IMG/VR virus record: IMGVR_UViG_3300000242_000007 | Location: 1 to 20,471 of that record | Direction: 5' to 3' (one strand) | DNA length: 20,471 nucleotides | Source: a virus | Part shown: positions 1 through 8,516 of the stretch, piece by piece | How positions within the stretch are numbered: position 1 is the stretch's first letter | How the letters are laid out: each line of letters starts with the position of its first letter | Notes under the pieces: generated by a model | Databases searched by the model: none | What the model was told of the DNA's origin: nothing | The model's input: only the letters and a program-made list of their open reading frames with translations | Translations under genes and position numbers: made by a program

Positions 1-391
1 TGTCGGGCATAGGTATTGTGATCTTATCGCCGCCGATGTCATGCCCACCCCAACCTATAGCTGGACCGAACACATACCAATCAGTTTCATGCTGGTAATC
101 CCATAGGTCTGTTACTTGGCAATCAAAATTCCACGGACATACGGCTTGGGTAACTCTATCGTTCCCGATTACCGTCCGTGCCTGCTCAAGTGAATGGACT
201 ACTGTGAACTCATTATCAAGACCACGACCTATGATCTCAGCAGGGTTTGCAGGTGGAGAATCTGTCAGGTTAATCACAACCATTTTATCAATATCCCCTG
301 CCGCCATACACGCATAACTCCACGCGAATAAGTCTCTCCCAGAACAGATGTCTACGTCCGGCGCTTCATAATAAAAACAGACGCCTGCCAT
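1..391 (-). CDS. Partial phage protein, possibly SPOUT/TrmH-like (C-terminus off window)
   Basis: The ATG at 391-389 lies 2 bp after the stop of the Hint gene, so this is the next gene of the leftward operon. The frame stays open for 130 codons to the window edge, and the C-terminus is missing. The N-terminus reads MAGVCFYYEAPDVDICSGRD, followed by a Trp-containing stretch (FAWSYACMAAG), a hydrophobic strand (KMVVINLTD), and near the cut end DWYVFGPAIGW then KITIPMP. The last two stretches resemble the 'VFGpe..G' and 'IPM' segments of the knotted AdoMet-binding region of SPOUT (TrmH/SpoU) RNA methyltransferases. That is a pattern match by eye. The protein is short and the diagnostic Ser-Leu-Asn region would lie beyond the edge. 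It could equally be an uncharacterised phage protein. The gene itself is well supported; the function is weak. Confidence 0.6.
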   Translation of the reverse strand, partial: MAGVCFYYEAPDVDICSGRDLFAWSYACMAAGDIDKMVVINLTDSPPANPAEIIGRGLDNEFTVVHSLEQARTVIGNDRVTQAVCPWNFDCQVTDLWDYQHETDWYVFGPAIGWGGHDIGGDKITIPMPD

Positions 392-393
392 GA

Positions 394-1281
394 TTAGTAC
401 ACCAGTATCCCGTTGGCAAAGAACTTCGAGTTCGCAAATGTGTAAACCGTCTCCGGGTAATCAATCAGTCTAATCTCGTCAATCCTGACAGTATCTCCAG
501 CGATAGTCATCACCCTGTCACCGACCGCCAGCGCCTTGGCAACCCCAAGGTCTTTGTAGTCGATACCGGGATCAGGATTGACAGCAGCATAACCCTTGCC
601 TGCAACGTACAGCGGGTGGTCCTCAGAAGCGTCGAGGTAACGGTCGTCGTCAAAGGTGATTCGATACATGACACGATCCACACGAGTGATGACCTCGGTT
701 ACCTTTTCGATGCCGTTCTCTACCCGAATCATATCGCCAACCTTGACTCTACCAATTGGCATTGGCAGTCCGTCTGCCATAGTAATCATCGTCTCTGGCG
801 TGAAGCAGCAAGTCGGGCACATATCAGGGAGTAGGTTACAACTCCACGTAGCACCTGATGTAGTCTGTAAAACATTACCACCAGACGCGGCATCGTGAAA
901 ACGGAAATAACCAATGATAGTTACTGCGGTTGAATTTGAGGTGTTGTCGAGAATCTGGAATGTCTGGGTCGTACCAAGATTGTATCGTGTACTATTACTT
1001 TTGCCACTCCACGCGCCTGCCGTTCCACCTGTACGGATGAACTCGACCCAAGCATCTGATGCTGATCCTGTGTCTAACCAACCAGCAGTTATAGCTACGG
1101 AGAAGCTGCCGGTAGCGTTAGTCTCATACTCATCACCCGCGCTGTCGAACCTAGCACCAACGTAAATTGACGAGTAGATGGAGTCAATACCAGTATTGGT
1201 ATCGCCGTCTGCTACAGCGGATACTGTTGGTGAAGCACCGCCCGACTCATGCCACATCCCTATTGGATGCATACCCGGCAT
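394..1281 (-). CDS. Virion-associated protein with C-terminal Hint (hedgehog/intein) autoprocessing domain
   Basis: This 295-residue protein has two parts. Residues 1-150 are Ser/Thr/Gly-rich and probably beta-structured, like the distal parts of phage tail proteins. Residues 155-295 are a Hint domain: CPTCCFTPETMI with the likely nucleophile at Cys159, then VKVGDMIRV (about 180-188), the block-B-like ASEDHPLYV with His222, LAVGDRV (about 251-257) and the closing VYTF....FFANGILVY. In the family, the first Cys attacks its own peptide bond by an N-S acyl shift, allowing cleavage or ester transfer of the N-terminal part. The usual last His-Asn is absent: the protein stops at LVY. Splicing is therefore not expected, and any processing would release only the N-terminal half. 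The ATG shares one base with the TAA of the upstream fibre gene, which suggests translational coupling. Position after the fibres suggests an adhesion or appendage role. Confidence 0.88.
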   Translation of the reverse strand: MPGMHPIGMWHESGGASPTVSAVADGDTNTGIDSIYSSIYVGARFDSAGDEYETNATGSFSVAITAGWLDTGSASDAWVEFIRTGGTAGAWSGKSNSTRYNLGTTQTFQILDNTSNSTAVTIIGYFRFHDAASGGNVLQTTSGATWSCNLLPDMCPTCCFTPETMITMADGLPMPIGRVKVGDMIRVENGIEKVTEVITRVDRVMYRITFDDDRYLDASEDHPLYVAGKGYAAVNPDPGIDYKDLGVAKALAVGDRVMTIAGDTVRIDEIRLIDYPETVYTFANSKFFANGILVY

Positions 1282-3491
1282 TACGGTGTAATCCCAGCAC
1301 CCATCAAGAGGTACACAGTTGTAGACTCACGTATCAAAGTTGCGTATCCACCGGGGGCAATTGTCGCGCTTCCTGCTGCATCGGTAGTAGCAGAGCCAGT
1401 CAGGACATACAGCGTTGTTCCAGTGCCTTCTGTGACAGTCATGTTGCCAGATGCGCCTCGGTTCCAAATTGCGATCTGCGCGCCGACCGGGAACTGCGTA
1501 TCAGTACTCGGTTCGAGTGTAAGGGTTCGGGCTGTCGTGGTCGTCTTGCCCCAGCAACCATTGACCATAGCGTCGGCAACTGAGTCGGTCGTCATGTTCA
1601 ATGTCTGGTTGAGGTTATCGAGTACGCTGGCAGAACTTCTGCGGTACGTCGCGTAGGCCAGTGGATAATCAATGCCCGTGTCACCAGTAAAGTATGCGTC
1701 ATTGGGCACGTTGTTCTTAACCCAGAACTGCCCATAAGTTGCGGAGTCTGTCGCCGCTGCGGTGTCCTCCTTTAGAAATACATTCGCTGGTAATGTAATC
1801 GCAGCAGCACTGAACACCCACTGCCCCGAGACGGTTTCAGTGGTCGACTTATCGAGTAGGTTCGCCGCAGTGATGCCAGCGATCTGCGTGGCACTGAGAT
1901 TGCCAGTTGACGAATTGAACGTCAGATTGGTGCCGGTCTTCGGTGCGATGTCACCTGTCGCTGAGATAGCGAACATGGGAAAGCATGTAGTATCAGCACT
2001 CTCATCTTGTACTGTGATCTGGGTTGGAACGCTACCACCAGCTGCCTTACTACCCCATGCCCATGCCACAGCATCGGAGTACTTGTAGAGTGTGACAATA
2101 CCACCCTGCTCAATCGTTACATTGCCGGATGATGGCGCTGCACCAGCCTCCAGCCAGTAGATTGTCGTGCCGCTCTGAGCAAGGGTCAGGTCTTCAGTGT
2201 CATCGTTGTGAACAACCCATGTAGCGCCCTGTGGAATGGTTGCATCATTAGCAAACGTAAAGCTGAGCGCTCCACCAGCATCCTTATGCCAGATCATGCC
2301 GTTGTGGGCGAGATCAAACGTATCAGCCGCATCGATCTCATACACAGGCATGACGTTGAATCCAACTGGTCGTGATACGTCAGTGCCGTCTTTAACTCTG
2401 CCACCCGTGCCGTAATCGGATGTCGTTACCGCACCATCGAGCGTCCACGTTCCGGCGATGGCTTCAGTCGCAGACTTATCAACGAGGTTTGCTTCGGTGA
2501 TGCCGCCGAAGCTATTAGCGGTTACGGCAAGGTTGAAATCTACAGTGGTCATACCGCCAGTTGGCTGAACGGTGACGGTGCCTGATACGGCACTCCAGAT
2601 TATCGTGTCAGTGCCATCTGACATCTTGAGACTGCCGCCAGCGTTTGTGTCCCACGTCCAGTTTGCACTAATGGTTTCGACTGCTGTTTTATCAACGAGG
2701 TTTGCTTCGGTGATGCCACCATAACTTGTTGCTGTTATTGGAGCGCCGAAGACCACTGAGTCAACTGTTGTTCCTGTTCGATTGACAGTGAAGACGCTGG
2801 CACCTGCTCCATCAGCGTCTGTACGGGTACGAAGGGCAAACACCTCTGCTTGCGCACGAAAGTCCCAGTACCCGTTATCCGCAGTAACGCCAGTCTCGTA
2901 CATGCGAAGACGTGGGATAGCACTGGTGACGGTAATTAAATTGCTTGAGTCAATGGTGCCAGTGACATCGAGGCCACCAGCGGTAGTAGCCGCCTTCACC
3001 ACGTTATTGTGGTAGAGATCGACACCAGCGTTGGCTGAGATAACAAGCCCAGTCTCAGAACCGTTCTCCATCGTGAAGCGGAAGTCACCGCCAACTGGAG
3101 CCTTGAAGTAGGTGTCTGTGCCATTGAACAGGATGGTCGAGTCATCGCCAGTCCCAAGATAGATAGTACCGTTGTCCACCAAGTGGACGTTCGGAACATC
3201 GACATCGCCGCCAGTTACTTCCAGACCAAGGGACGTGTGGATGCCGGTTCCGTCATACGTGAGAGTGACGCTGCCCTCGATGTCGTCAGCAGTTGCTGCG
3301 CCCACGGCAATTTGGTCGTTTGCAATTGAGCCGCCAATTCCACCGCCGCCAATCTCAAAGATAGCGTTACTCGTGTTCTTCGAGAACAGCTTCTCATCAA
3401 GCGTATTGATCGCAAGCTCGCCCTGCTCCAGATCACCGGGTACCGGATCACCAGTCGTCGACTTACGCTTTGTAAGTATTACGTTAGCCAT
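1281..3491 (-). CDS. Large tail fibre protein with repeated LVDK modules
   Basis: The protein has 736 residues and is Gly/Thr/Ala-rich with almost no Cys. The N-terminus (MANVILTKRKS...LEQGELAINT...KLFSKN) is the attachment-type domain common at the start of phage fibres, and the next protein upstream shares its plan. Three copies of a G-I-T-x-A-N-L-x-D-K...W-x-x module lie at about 259-281, 330-351 and 539-561. Segments such as DTTCFPMFAISATGDIAPKT (about 500-519) and FWVKNNVPNDAYFTGDTG (about 589-606) recur in many tail-fibre genes. A longer Ile-Pro/Gly-rich unit appears twice (about 405-480 and 655-733), so the protein contains an internal duplication. It is inferred to form an elongated trimeric fibre in receptor binding. 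ATG 3491 lies 11 bp after the previous stop. No chaperone or peptidase (S74) tail was recognised. Confidence 0.85.
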   Translation of the reverse strand: MANVILTKRKSTTGDPVPGDLEQGELAINTLDEKLFSKNTSNAIFEIGGGGIGGSIANDQIAVGAATADDIEGSVTLTYDGTGIHTSLGLEVTGGDVDVPNVHLVDNGTIYLGTGDDSTILFNGTDTYFKAPVGGDFRFTMENGSETGLVISANAGVDLYHNNVVKAATTAGGLDVTGTIDSSNLITVTSAIPRLRMYETGVTADNGYWDFRAQAEVFALRTRTDADGAGASVFTVNRTGTTVDSVVFGAPITATSYGGITEANLVDKTAVETISANWTWDTNAGGSLKMSDGTDTIIWSAVSGTVTVQPTGGMTTVDFNLAVTANSFGGITEANLVDKSATEAIAGTWTLDGAVTTSDYGTGGRVKDGTDVSRPVGFNVMPVYEIDAADTFDLAHNGMIWHKDAGGALSFTFANDATIPQGATWVVHNDDTEDLTLAQSGTTIYWLEAGAAPSSGNVTIEQGGIVTLYKYSDAVAWAWGSKAAGGSVPTQITVQDESADTTCFPMFAISATGDIAPKTGTNLTFNSSTGNLSATQIAGITAANLLDKSTTETVSGQWVFSAAAITLPANVFLKEDTAAATDSATYGQFWVKNNVPNDAYFTGDTGIDYPLAYATYRRSSASVLDNLNQTLNMTTDSVADAMVNGCWGKTTTTARTLTLEPSTDTQFPVGAQIAIWNRGASGNMTVTEGTGTTLYVLTGSATTDAAGSATIAPGGYATLIRESTTVYLLMGAGITP
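2476..2504 (-). repeat. 29-bp direct repeat in fibre gene, copy A
   Basis: A 29-base stretch identical to 2689-2717 encodes the G-I-T-E-A-N-L-V-D-K core of the second fibre module. The identity is perfect at the DNA level, whereas the third module (around 1850-1880) shows only a degenerate version. This suggests a recent duplication or gene conversion between modules one and two. Confidence 0.9.
2689..2717 (-). repeat. 29-bp direct repeat in fibre gene, copy B
   Basis: Second perfect copy of the 29-base stretch at 2476-2504, offset by 213 bp (71 codons). It encodes the same module core in the same frame, so recombination between the copies would delete or add 71 codons without breaking the reading frame. 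Confidence 0.9.
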
Positions 3492-3502
3492 TACCAGCTA
3501 CC

Positions 3503-4861
3503 TTAGAACGTGCCACCATCAATGATGAAGCTATCAAGCGTTGCTGCTGCGTTGTCGCCAGAGATGTCCTCGAACGTCTTGGTACCACCGAAGGTCTGTG
3601 CACCTACACTGACGTAACCCGGAGTGCTGATCGTTGCTGCACTAAGGTTCTGCTGCACGATGGTCCAGTCAGCGACATCATTCAGTACACCGTCAGACTC
3701 AGCGATCAGTACGTCACCAACCTCAAGGATGGCAGAGCCAGTTGTCCAGTTGTAAGTACCGGCAACGGTGACTGTGTACATGTCGCCAGTGACAGAAGTG
3801 ATCGTATCCAGATCAGGAGAACCTGCACCTGCACCGGCGGTCGGGTCGAACGCACCCTTGTAGACAACTCCACCGACAACAGCCGCGTCAACATATGCCA
3901 CGATCGACTCAGACGATGCTAGGGTTGTAGCCGAAGCGGTAGCCATTGTGTCGTCATCAATGAACCATGTCCAACTAGCCGAACCCGTGTCAGTTGTTGA
4001 TACGAGGTTGGCGATCGTCTTGCCATTCAGTGTGCCCATGCCGGTGACGTTCTCGGCATCGTCAATAACAATCGAGGACTCTTGAATGGTGTCGCCGCCT
4101 GTTCCTGACCAGCGAACAATCGTATTATCGACCGTAGCGCCTGAACCGGATACATCACCACCACCGGCGGGGACACTCCACGTGCCAGAGCCATCAAGGA
4201 AGTATGTCGAGCCGACCGAGTTACTACCCGGCACGAGGCCAGAGGTGGTAGCTGCTGTTGCGAAGTCATCGAGCATCGCTGTTGCTTCAGTGCCAGTCAG
4301 CTCATCAACAATGGCACCGGCACCGGCGTTGTTACCGAGGAACACATTGTTCGCGACCACGTTCTGGATCATCGAGTACTCGACAGCATCAGGCTGGATG
4401 GTCAGGACAGTTGCACCTGCCACGTCGCCTGTATGCGTAGCGTTCTCCACGTGACCAAGGTCATCGTTGAAAAAGCTCAGCCCGATCTCACTCGCTGCCT
4501 TGCGGCTCTCGGTAGTGCCATCCTGCAAGATGAACTCTGTCGTGCCGGAAATGGTCGCTGTCATGTCAGTCAGCTCTGAGAAGTCCAGAGCCATCGTGAA
4601 TGCAGTTGCTGAACCAGCGTTTGCACCTGAAATACCGACACCTGTCGTAAGTGTCTGGTTGTCCTGTGTCGAGCTGTTTGGCTCTGCTGCAGCGGCACCA
4701 GTCAGGGTGGCGATCTTCTGAACGCCCGGTCCAGCGATACCGATGAACAATTCACCTACACTATTGCCAGAGTCCGACTCGGAAAAAGCAAGCTCACCTT
4801 GCGCCAACGAGGACGGAGTGTTTGTTGCATTGGATCTTGCGATCCTGATTACGTTAGCCAT
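3503..4861 (-). CDS. Tail fibre protein, paralogous N-terminus to the downstream fibre
   Basis: The protein has 452 residues. It starts MANVIRIARSNATNTPSSLAQGELAFSE...GELFIG, the same plan (MANVI, Q-G-E-L-A, then a short L-F segment) as the 736-residue fibre encoded downstream. Even the DNA around the two starts matches over 16 bp. Residues about 140-155 (NATHTGDVAGATVLTI) are a fibre module also found near the end of the 600-residue protein upstream. Around 216-232 is a STYFLDGSGTWSVPAGGG linker typical of fibre shafts. Residues about 380-425 (GDVLIAESDG...TPGYVSVGAQTFGGTKTF) are a widespread fibre segment. It ends in an aromatic FIIDGGTF. Its role is inferred as tail fibre or adhesin subunit. 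The ATG overlaps the upstream TAA by one base. Confidence 0.82.
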   Translation of the reverse strand: MANVIRIARSNATNTPSSLAQGELAFSESDSGNSVGELFIGIAGPGVQKIATLTGAAAAEPNSSTQDNQTLTTGVGISGANAGSATAFTMALDFSELTDMTATISGTTEFILQDGTTESRKAASEIGLSFFNDDLGHVENATHTGDVAGATVLTIQPDAVEYSMIQNVVANNVFLGNNAGAGAIVDELTGTEATAMLDDFATAATTSGLVPGSNSVGSTYFLDGSGTWSVPAGGGDVSGSGATVDNTIVRWSGTGGDTIQESSIVIDDAENVTGMGTLNGKTIANLVSTTDTGSASWTWFIDDDTMATASATTLASSESIVAYVDAAVVGGVVYKGAFDPTAGAGAGSPDLDTITSVTGDMYTVTVAGTYNWTTGSAILEVGDVLIAESDGVLNDVADWTIVQQNLSAATISTPGYVSVGAQTFGGTKTFEDISGDNAAATLDSFIIDGGTF

Positions 4862-6663
4862 TAGAAATATCCTGCATCAGTTATTGAGCTTAAGTTTACT
4901 TTCTTTATTGCGCCATCAGTATCATCGTGAATGGCCACGTCATCTGCTGAGTCAGCTACCACATCTGTCTGATTTGTGATGGCTGTCACATCCACAGTAA
5001 GGGCAGTTGCGCCTGTTACTTCGCCCGTGTGGGTTGCATTTTGTACAAGAGGAACACCATTTATGAGTACCTCACTACCTTCAATGTCCGTAGGGTACCC
5101 CGGATCACCGACATGGAATTCTTCTGGGTCTTGACCAATAAGCGGATAGTCACCGGGTATCGTAACTGATCCTACATTGCCATACCGGGCGCACCTCGTT
5201 AAACGAATATCATCAAGGTGCCCATCAAGAACCTGAGTGAAGGTCTGATTACTCGTATTATCCCATGCACCGACCGTGATCGGAACGCCGCTTACATTGG
5301 CTGATGGGTTGTTGTTGCTAAGGGTTTGGCTCACACGAGAAGCAGTGCCACCTGACACAAGACCGAAGAATATATCGACGTAGTGGTTCGCTCCGTTGAT
5401 GCGGCGTTGGGCTGCAAAGTAATACCAAACGTCAAGAGTAGGAGCAACGATTATTCCAGTTGGCGTATTACCAAAGCCGAAGCGTGCTTCTATTTGGTAC
5501 AGCGTTCCATTGAGATTGCCAAAACGCACCTCGAAGCTATTTACATCCTGTTGCGCCTGATTGACGAGCTGCCAGTCAGTGCCGGCTCCAGCTGGCAAAG
5601 AGTTGAGCCTAACAAAGCCATCAACCGTAACCTCATCCTCAGTCTCCAAGTCAAAGATCGTATCGCCAGTTGACTGCACGCCATCAGTAGTGCCATCCAA
5701 TAGGAGAGAAGCAGCGCCGTAATTGAATTGCGCCGTGTCCAGCTGAGCATTACCGTAGAAATTCTGTACGTCAGACTGCTTCAGCTCTGTGTAAGCTGTG
5801 GCAGCATCAGTGCCTTCCCACTTAGCGAGATAGAGGACATCGGCCCAGCACGGATCACCACCTACACCCTGCGGCGTAAATTCAAGAAGCTCAACGGGCG
5901 TCGTTGCCTCATTCTCCCAGTCCACTACAAAAGCATTGGGGAACTGCAACGCTCCGGAGGGGCGCAAGCGCATCCACTCTGTTGGTACGTTGCTACCAGC
6001 TTCTGACGTTGCGAACACCATCTCGGATGGCATGTCACCATTACCCGGTGTGCCGTCTATACGCACATCAATATCACCAGCACGATGGTAGCTGCTGGTA
6101 TGCCATGCGGTGAACCCGAGTCGGCCTACGTAGTCGTTATCTACAACATTGGAATGGCTGGATGTGTTCCCACGGGAACGGGCAATAATCAAGTTGGCGG
6201 CAACACCTGCACTTTCCGCATGTCGGTGAAGAACAAGGGTGGCATCGTTCGAACCACCGAACTCGTTGATCTTCATTACAGCATCGAACGAAGCACCGTT
6301 GACTAGGATGTTAGTTGCTTCAGTACCGGGGTCACCAACATTAAAAGTGCTGCCGTCCCATGTTAGTAACCCAGCAGTGACAATCCAGTCCGCGCCATCC
6401 CAGAACACCATGTCATTTGTGAGGAGACCAGTGACATCAGTGTCAGTCAAATCTGCGAAAGTAGTGACAACGCCACCACTGATAATGTTTTGGACAATAG
6501 TACTGGCAATGTTGTCCACATCAGATAGGAGGGCATACTCACGATTTCCACGTATGCCCTGCATCACCTCAACCGTCTCTTTCAGCGCTTGGGTGGTTCT
6601 CCAAAGGGCATCAACTTCATTGATTGGCTCTGGGATAGGTATGGGGTTTTGTACAATTGCCAT
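4861..6663 (-). CDS. Tail fibre/appendage protein with concanavalin A-like (LamG-type) domain
   Basis: The protein has 600 residues. The N-terminal 40 residues are Pro-rich then helical (VDALWRTTQALKETVEVMQ), plausibly an attachment coil. Residues about 105-235 are a fibre domain (LVNGASFDAVMKI, ARSRG, GRLGFTAWH, FATSEAGS.VPTEWMRLRPSG) seen ahead of many phage fibre tips. Residues about 280-495 look like a concanavalin A-like lectin/LamG sandwich: AQFNYGAASLLLDG, VDGFVRLNSL, WYYFAAQRRING and the C-terminal signature DGHLDDIRLTRCARYG. This suggests carbohydrate binding. The end (about 541-600) contains the NATHTGEVTGATALTV module shared with the downstream fibre, then IKKVNLSSITDAGYF. The motif VGDPG..T..I-L-(V/I)-N-G occurs twice, around 109-123 and 518-537. 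The start overlaps the upstream stop (TAATG), with a weak AAGG ribosome site. Confidence 0.85.
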   Translation of the reverse strand: MAIVQNPIPIPEPINEVDALWRTTQALKETVEVMQGIRGNREYALLSDVDNIASTIVQNIISGGVVTTFADLTDTDVTGLLTNDMVFWDGADWIVTAGLLTWDGSTFNVGDPGTEATNILVNGASFDAVMKINEFGGSNDATLVLHRHAESAGVAANLIIARSRGNTSSHSNVVDNDYVGRLGFTAWHTSSYHRAGDIDVRIDGTPGNGDMPSEMVFATSEAGSNVPTEWMRLRPSGALQFPNAFVVDWENEATTPVELLEFTPQGVGGDPCWADVLYLAKWEGTDAATAYTELKQSDVQNFYGNAQLDTAQFNYGAASLLLDGTTDGVQSTGDTIFDLETEDEVTVDGFVRLNSLPAGAGTDWQLVNQAQQDVNSFEVRFGNLNGTLYQIEARFGFGNTPTGIIVAPTLDVWYYFAAQRRINGANHYVDIFFGLVSGGTASRVSQTLSNNNPSANVSGVPITVGAWDNTSNQTFTQVLDGHLDDIRLTRCARYGNVGSVTIPGDYPLIGQDPEEFHVGDPGYPTDIEGSEVLINGVPLVQNATHTGEVTGATALTVDVTAITNQTDVVADSADDVAIHDDTDGAIKKVNLSSITDAGYF

Positions 6664-8516
6664 TACGCCTTCGCGAGTTCCTTCGCGGTCCCTGCCATCT
6701 TGAATGAATAGATGTTCTGAGCAGTGGTAAATTCAATCTGCCACTTGTCGGCCTTGTACCCACTGGGTAGACGCATCACGTCGTTGCTAGTGATCTGACT
6801 CTCATAACGTAAGACCTCGTCACCCCAGATACGGATACGTACGTTGTCACGAATAGTCAGCGCCTCGTTCGGGAACAACACTGGCCCACCGATCGGACTG
6901 CGATTCTGCGTAATTGGTGGTGAGTCGGTCATACCCGGCTCAACCTTTACGGCATTCAACGGGCGCAAGTTCAAAGTGTCGAGCGGTGTCGCAATGCGAT
7001 CAGTGTTGTATACCTCGTAATCAAACGCAGGAACGAAGTCACCATCGGTGATGACGTCTTTATACTGTAGACGGTACGCTCCCATATTCACCGGCATCGG
7101 TGTCTCAAACACTTTGGACTTCCACGTGTAAGACAGGGGTTCTGTGTCTGTTGGGTTCCACAAGGCAATAACGTCCTGCGTCACCATGTAGGCTTCACCT
7201 GTGAACGGGTCTGTCTGCACTGTCTGCACGTCGACAAATCCGCTGAGGTCAACAATATGGCCAAGCGGTTCCATAGGCTGGAACAGGAACCCAGAGCTTA
7301 GTGAGCTGAAGCCCACTGTCTTGGCACCATCAGCAGCAGCCTGAATCGTGAATGGGCTGTACTCCTGTCTCCACTCGTTGCGAGTAATCAAAGGCTGCGT
7401 TGCATTGTACGCACCCGACTGATTGACCACTATCATTCCGTTTGCGGATGCGAACGTGACACCATTCATTCCGTTCACAATACTACGGAAGGATGCACAC
7501 GGCTCCACGTCGTCAATACGAGTAAGCGAGATGCTGGCTGGATGTACGCCGGTAGCAACATAGGGGTTCGCGGCGGTGCACACCACGACACCTGACTGGT
7601 ATACACCAAGCCCTATGATGTCAGCATCAACTGAGACGCCGTAAGCAGGAGGCCATGAGTGGGGGCGGTAAGGCTCACTGAAGTACAGGTCTCTGCCAAC
7701 GAAACCACACATGATCCCGTTCGGCATATTGACAATACCCTGCAAGCCGGCAGGGGGGATAGACCAACCATTAGTGCCTAGCGATTCATTCAGTGATACG
7801 ACATCGAGTGAGGTTACAGCTCCGTCATCGTCATACGTAGCAGCAGGCGGGTCAACTTCATCGACATAGCGATAGTCAACAGAGCGAGAACCAGTGACAG
7901 TACGATAGATACGGATCTTATCAATGGTCTGGAAAGACCCAGCCACAGGATAAGATGTATCCATAGCAGTGAGCTGCCAAGTTAAAGTGATGTCACCAGT
8001 TGCGGGATCAGAGGCAGGTGAAGGTCCAGACTCCTCTCCCCAGATGTTCACAAACGTATATACATACGCCCGCGTCTCATCAACAGTTCCTGACGCTGGA
8101 GGGGTGACAGTCGGAGCGGTATCAGGAGCAGGCACACCAAGATCAAGTCCCGCTGTGCCAGCCGCCCACGCTGCCTTTGTATTCACTACTGGATCAGTAG
8201 TGCCACCCGCTGCGTAGTACCTATCATACTGGTCGTTTTTCAAAGCACCACGAATGAAGTTCACATCGGTTTCGTCAAACGCTACCCAGTCTCCGACTGC
8301 ATCGGCAATGGAGACAGAGCCATCGTATAAACGATATGCTCGCCTAACGGTAAAGATCTCTGCAGTCAGGTCAGCAACAACCTTCGGGTCGTCAAGACCA
8401 CGTAACTCGCCCGAGTACAACTGAACATTGTCAGCGTCCGCTGCCGCATTAGCGCCCAGTGAACGGTCAGATGCCTTCGGTACCAGCCCCGCAAAATTCT
8501 TCAGGTGTATGAGCAT
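6663..8516 (-). CDS. Tail nozzle/stabilisation-type virion protein (putative)
   Basis: The protein has 617 residues. The N-terminus, MLIHLKNFAGLVPKASDRSL, followed by ADADNVQLYSGELRGLDDP, is characteristic of a large family of phage virion proteins that begin 'L.nf.G..P......L....A..A.N..L.sG.LR'. The middle (about 250-350: NGIMCGFVGRDLYFSEPYRPHSWP, then VSVDADIIGLGV...VVCTAANPYVATG) repeats short beta-strand patterns that suggest a propeller-like fold. By size, position after the connectors, and known podovirus architecture (T7 gp12, P22 gp10), it could be the tail nozzle or hub. This is inference, since no sequence identity to those proteins can be shown by eye. The start ATG at 8516 shares a base with the upstream TAA and has no clear ribosome site, so translation is probably coupled. 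Confidence 0.7.
   Translation of the reverse strand: MLIHLKNFAGLVPKASDRSLGANAAADADNVQLYSGELRGLDDPKVVADLTAEIFTVRRAYRLYDGSVSIADAVGDWVAFDETDVNFIRGALKNDQYDRYYAAGGTTDPVVNTKAAWAAGTAGLDLGVPAPDTAPTVTPPASGTVDETRAYVYTFVNIWGEESGPSPASDPATGDITLTWQLTAMDTSYPVAGSFQTIDKIRIYRTVTGSRSVDYRYVDEVDPPAATYDDDGAVTSLDVVSLNESLGTNGWSIPPAGLQGIVNMPNGIMCGFVGRDLYFSEPYRPHSWPPAYGVSVDADIIGLGVYQSGVVVCTAANPYVATGVHPASISLTRIDDVEPCASFRSIVNGMNGVTFASANGMIVVNQSGAYNATQPLITRNEWRQEYSPFTIQAAADGAKTVGFSSLSSGFLFQPMEPLGHIVDLSGFVDVQTVQTDPFTGEAYMVTQDVIALWNPTDTEPLSYTWKSKVFETPMPVNMGAYRLQYKDVITDGDFVPAFDYEVYNTDRIATPLDTLNLRPLNAVKVEPGMTDSPPITQNRSPIGGPVLFPNEALTIRDNVRIRIWGDEVLRYESQITSNDVMRLPSGYKADKWQIEFTTAQNIYSFKMAGTAKELAKA

Noticed and set aside
394-1281. 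Active splicing intein
   Set aside because: The Hint domain is at the extreme C-terminus with no C-extein and no terminal His-Asn, so splicing is not possible.
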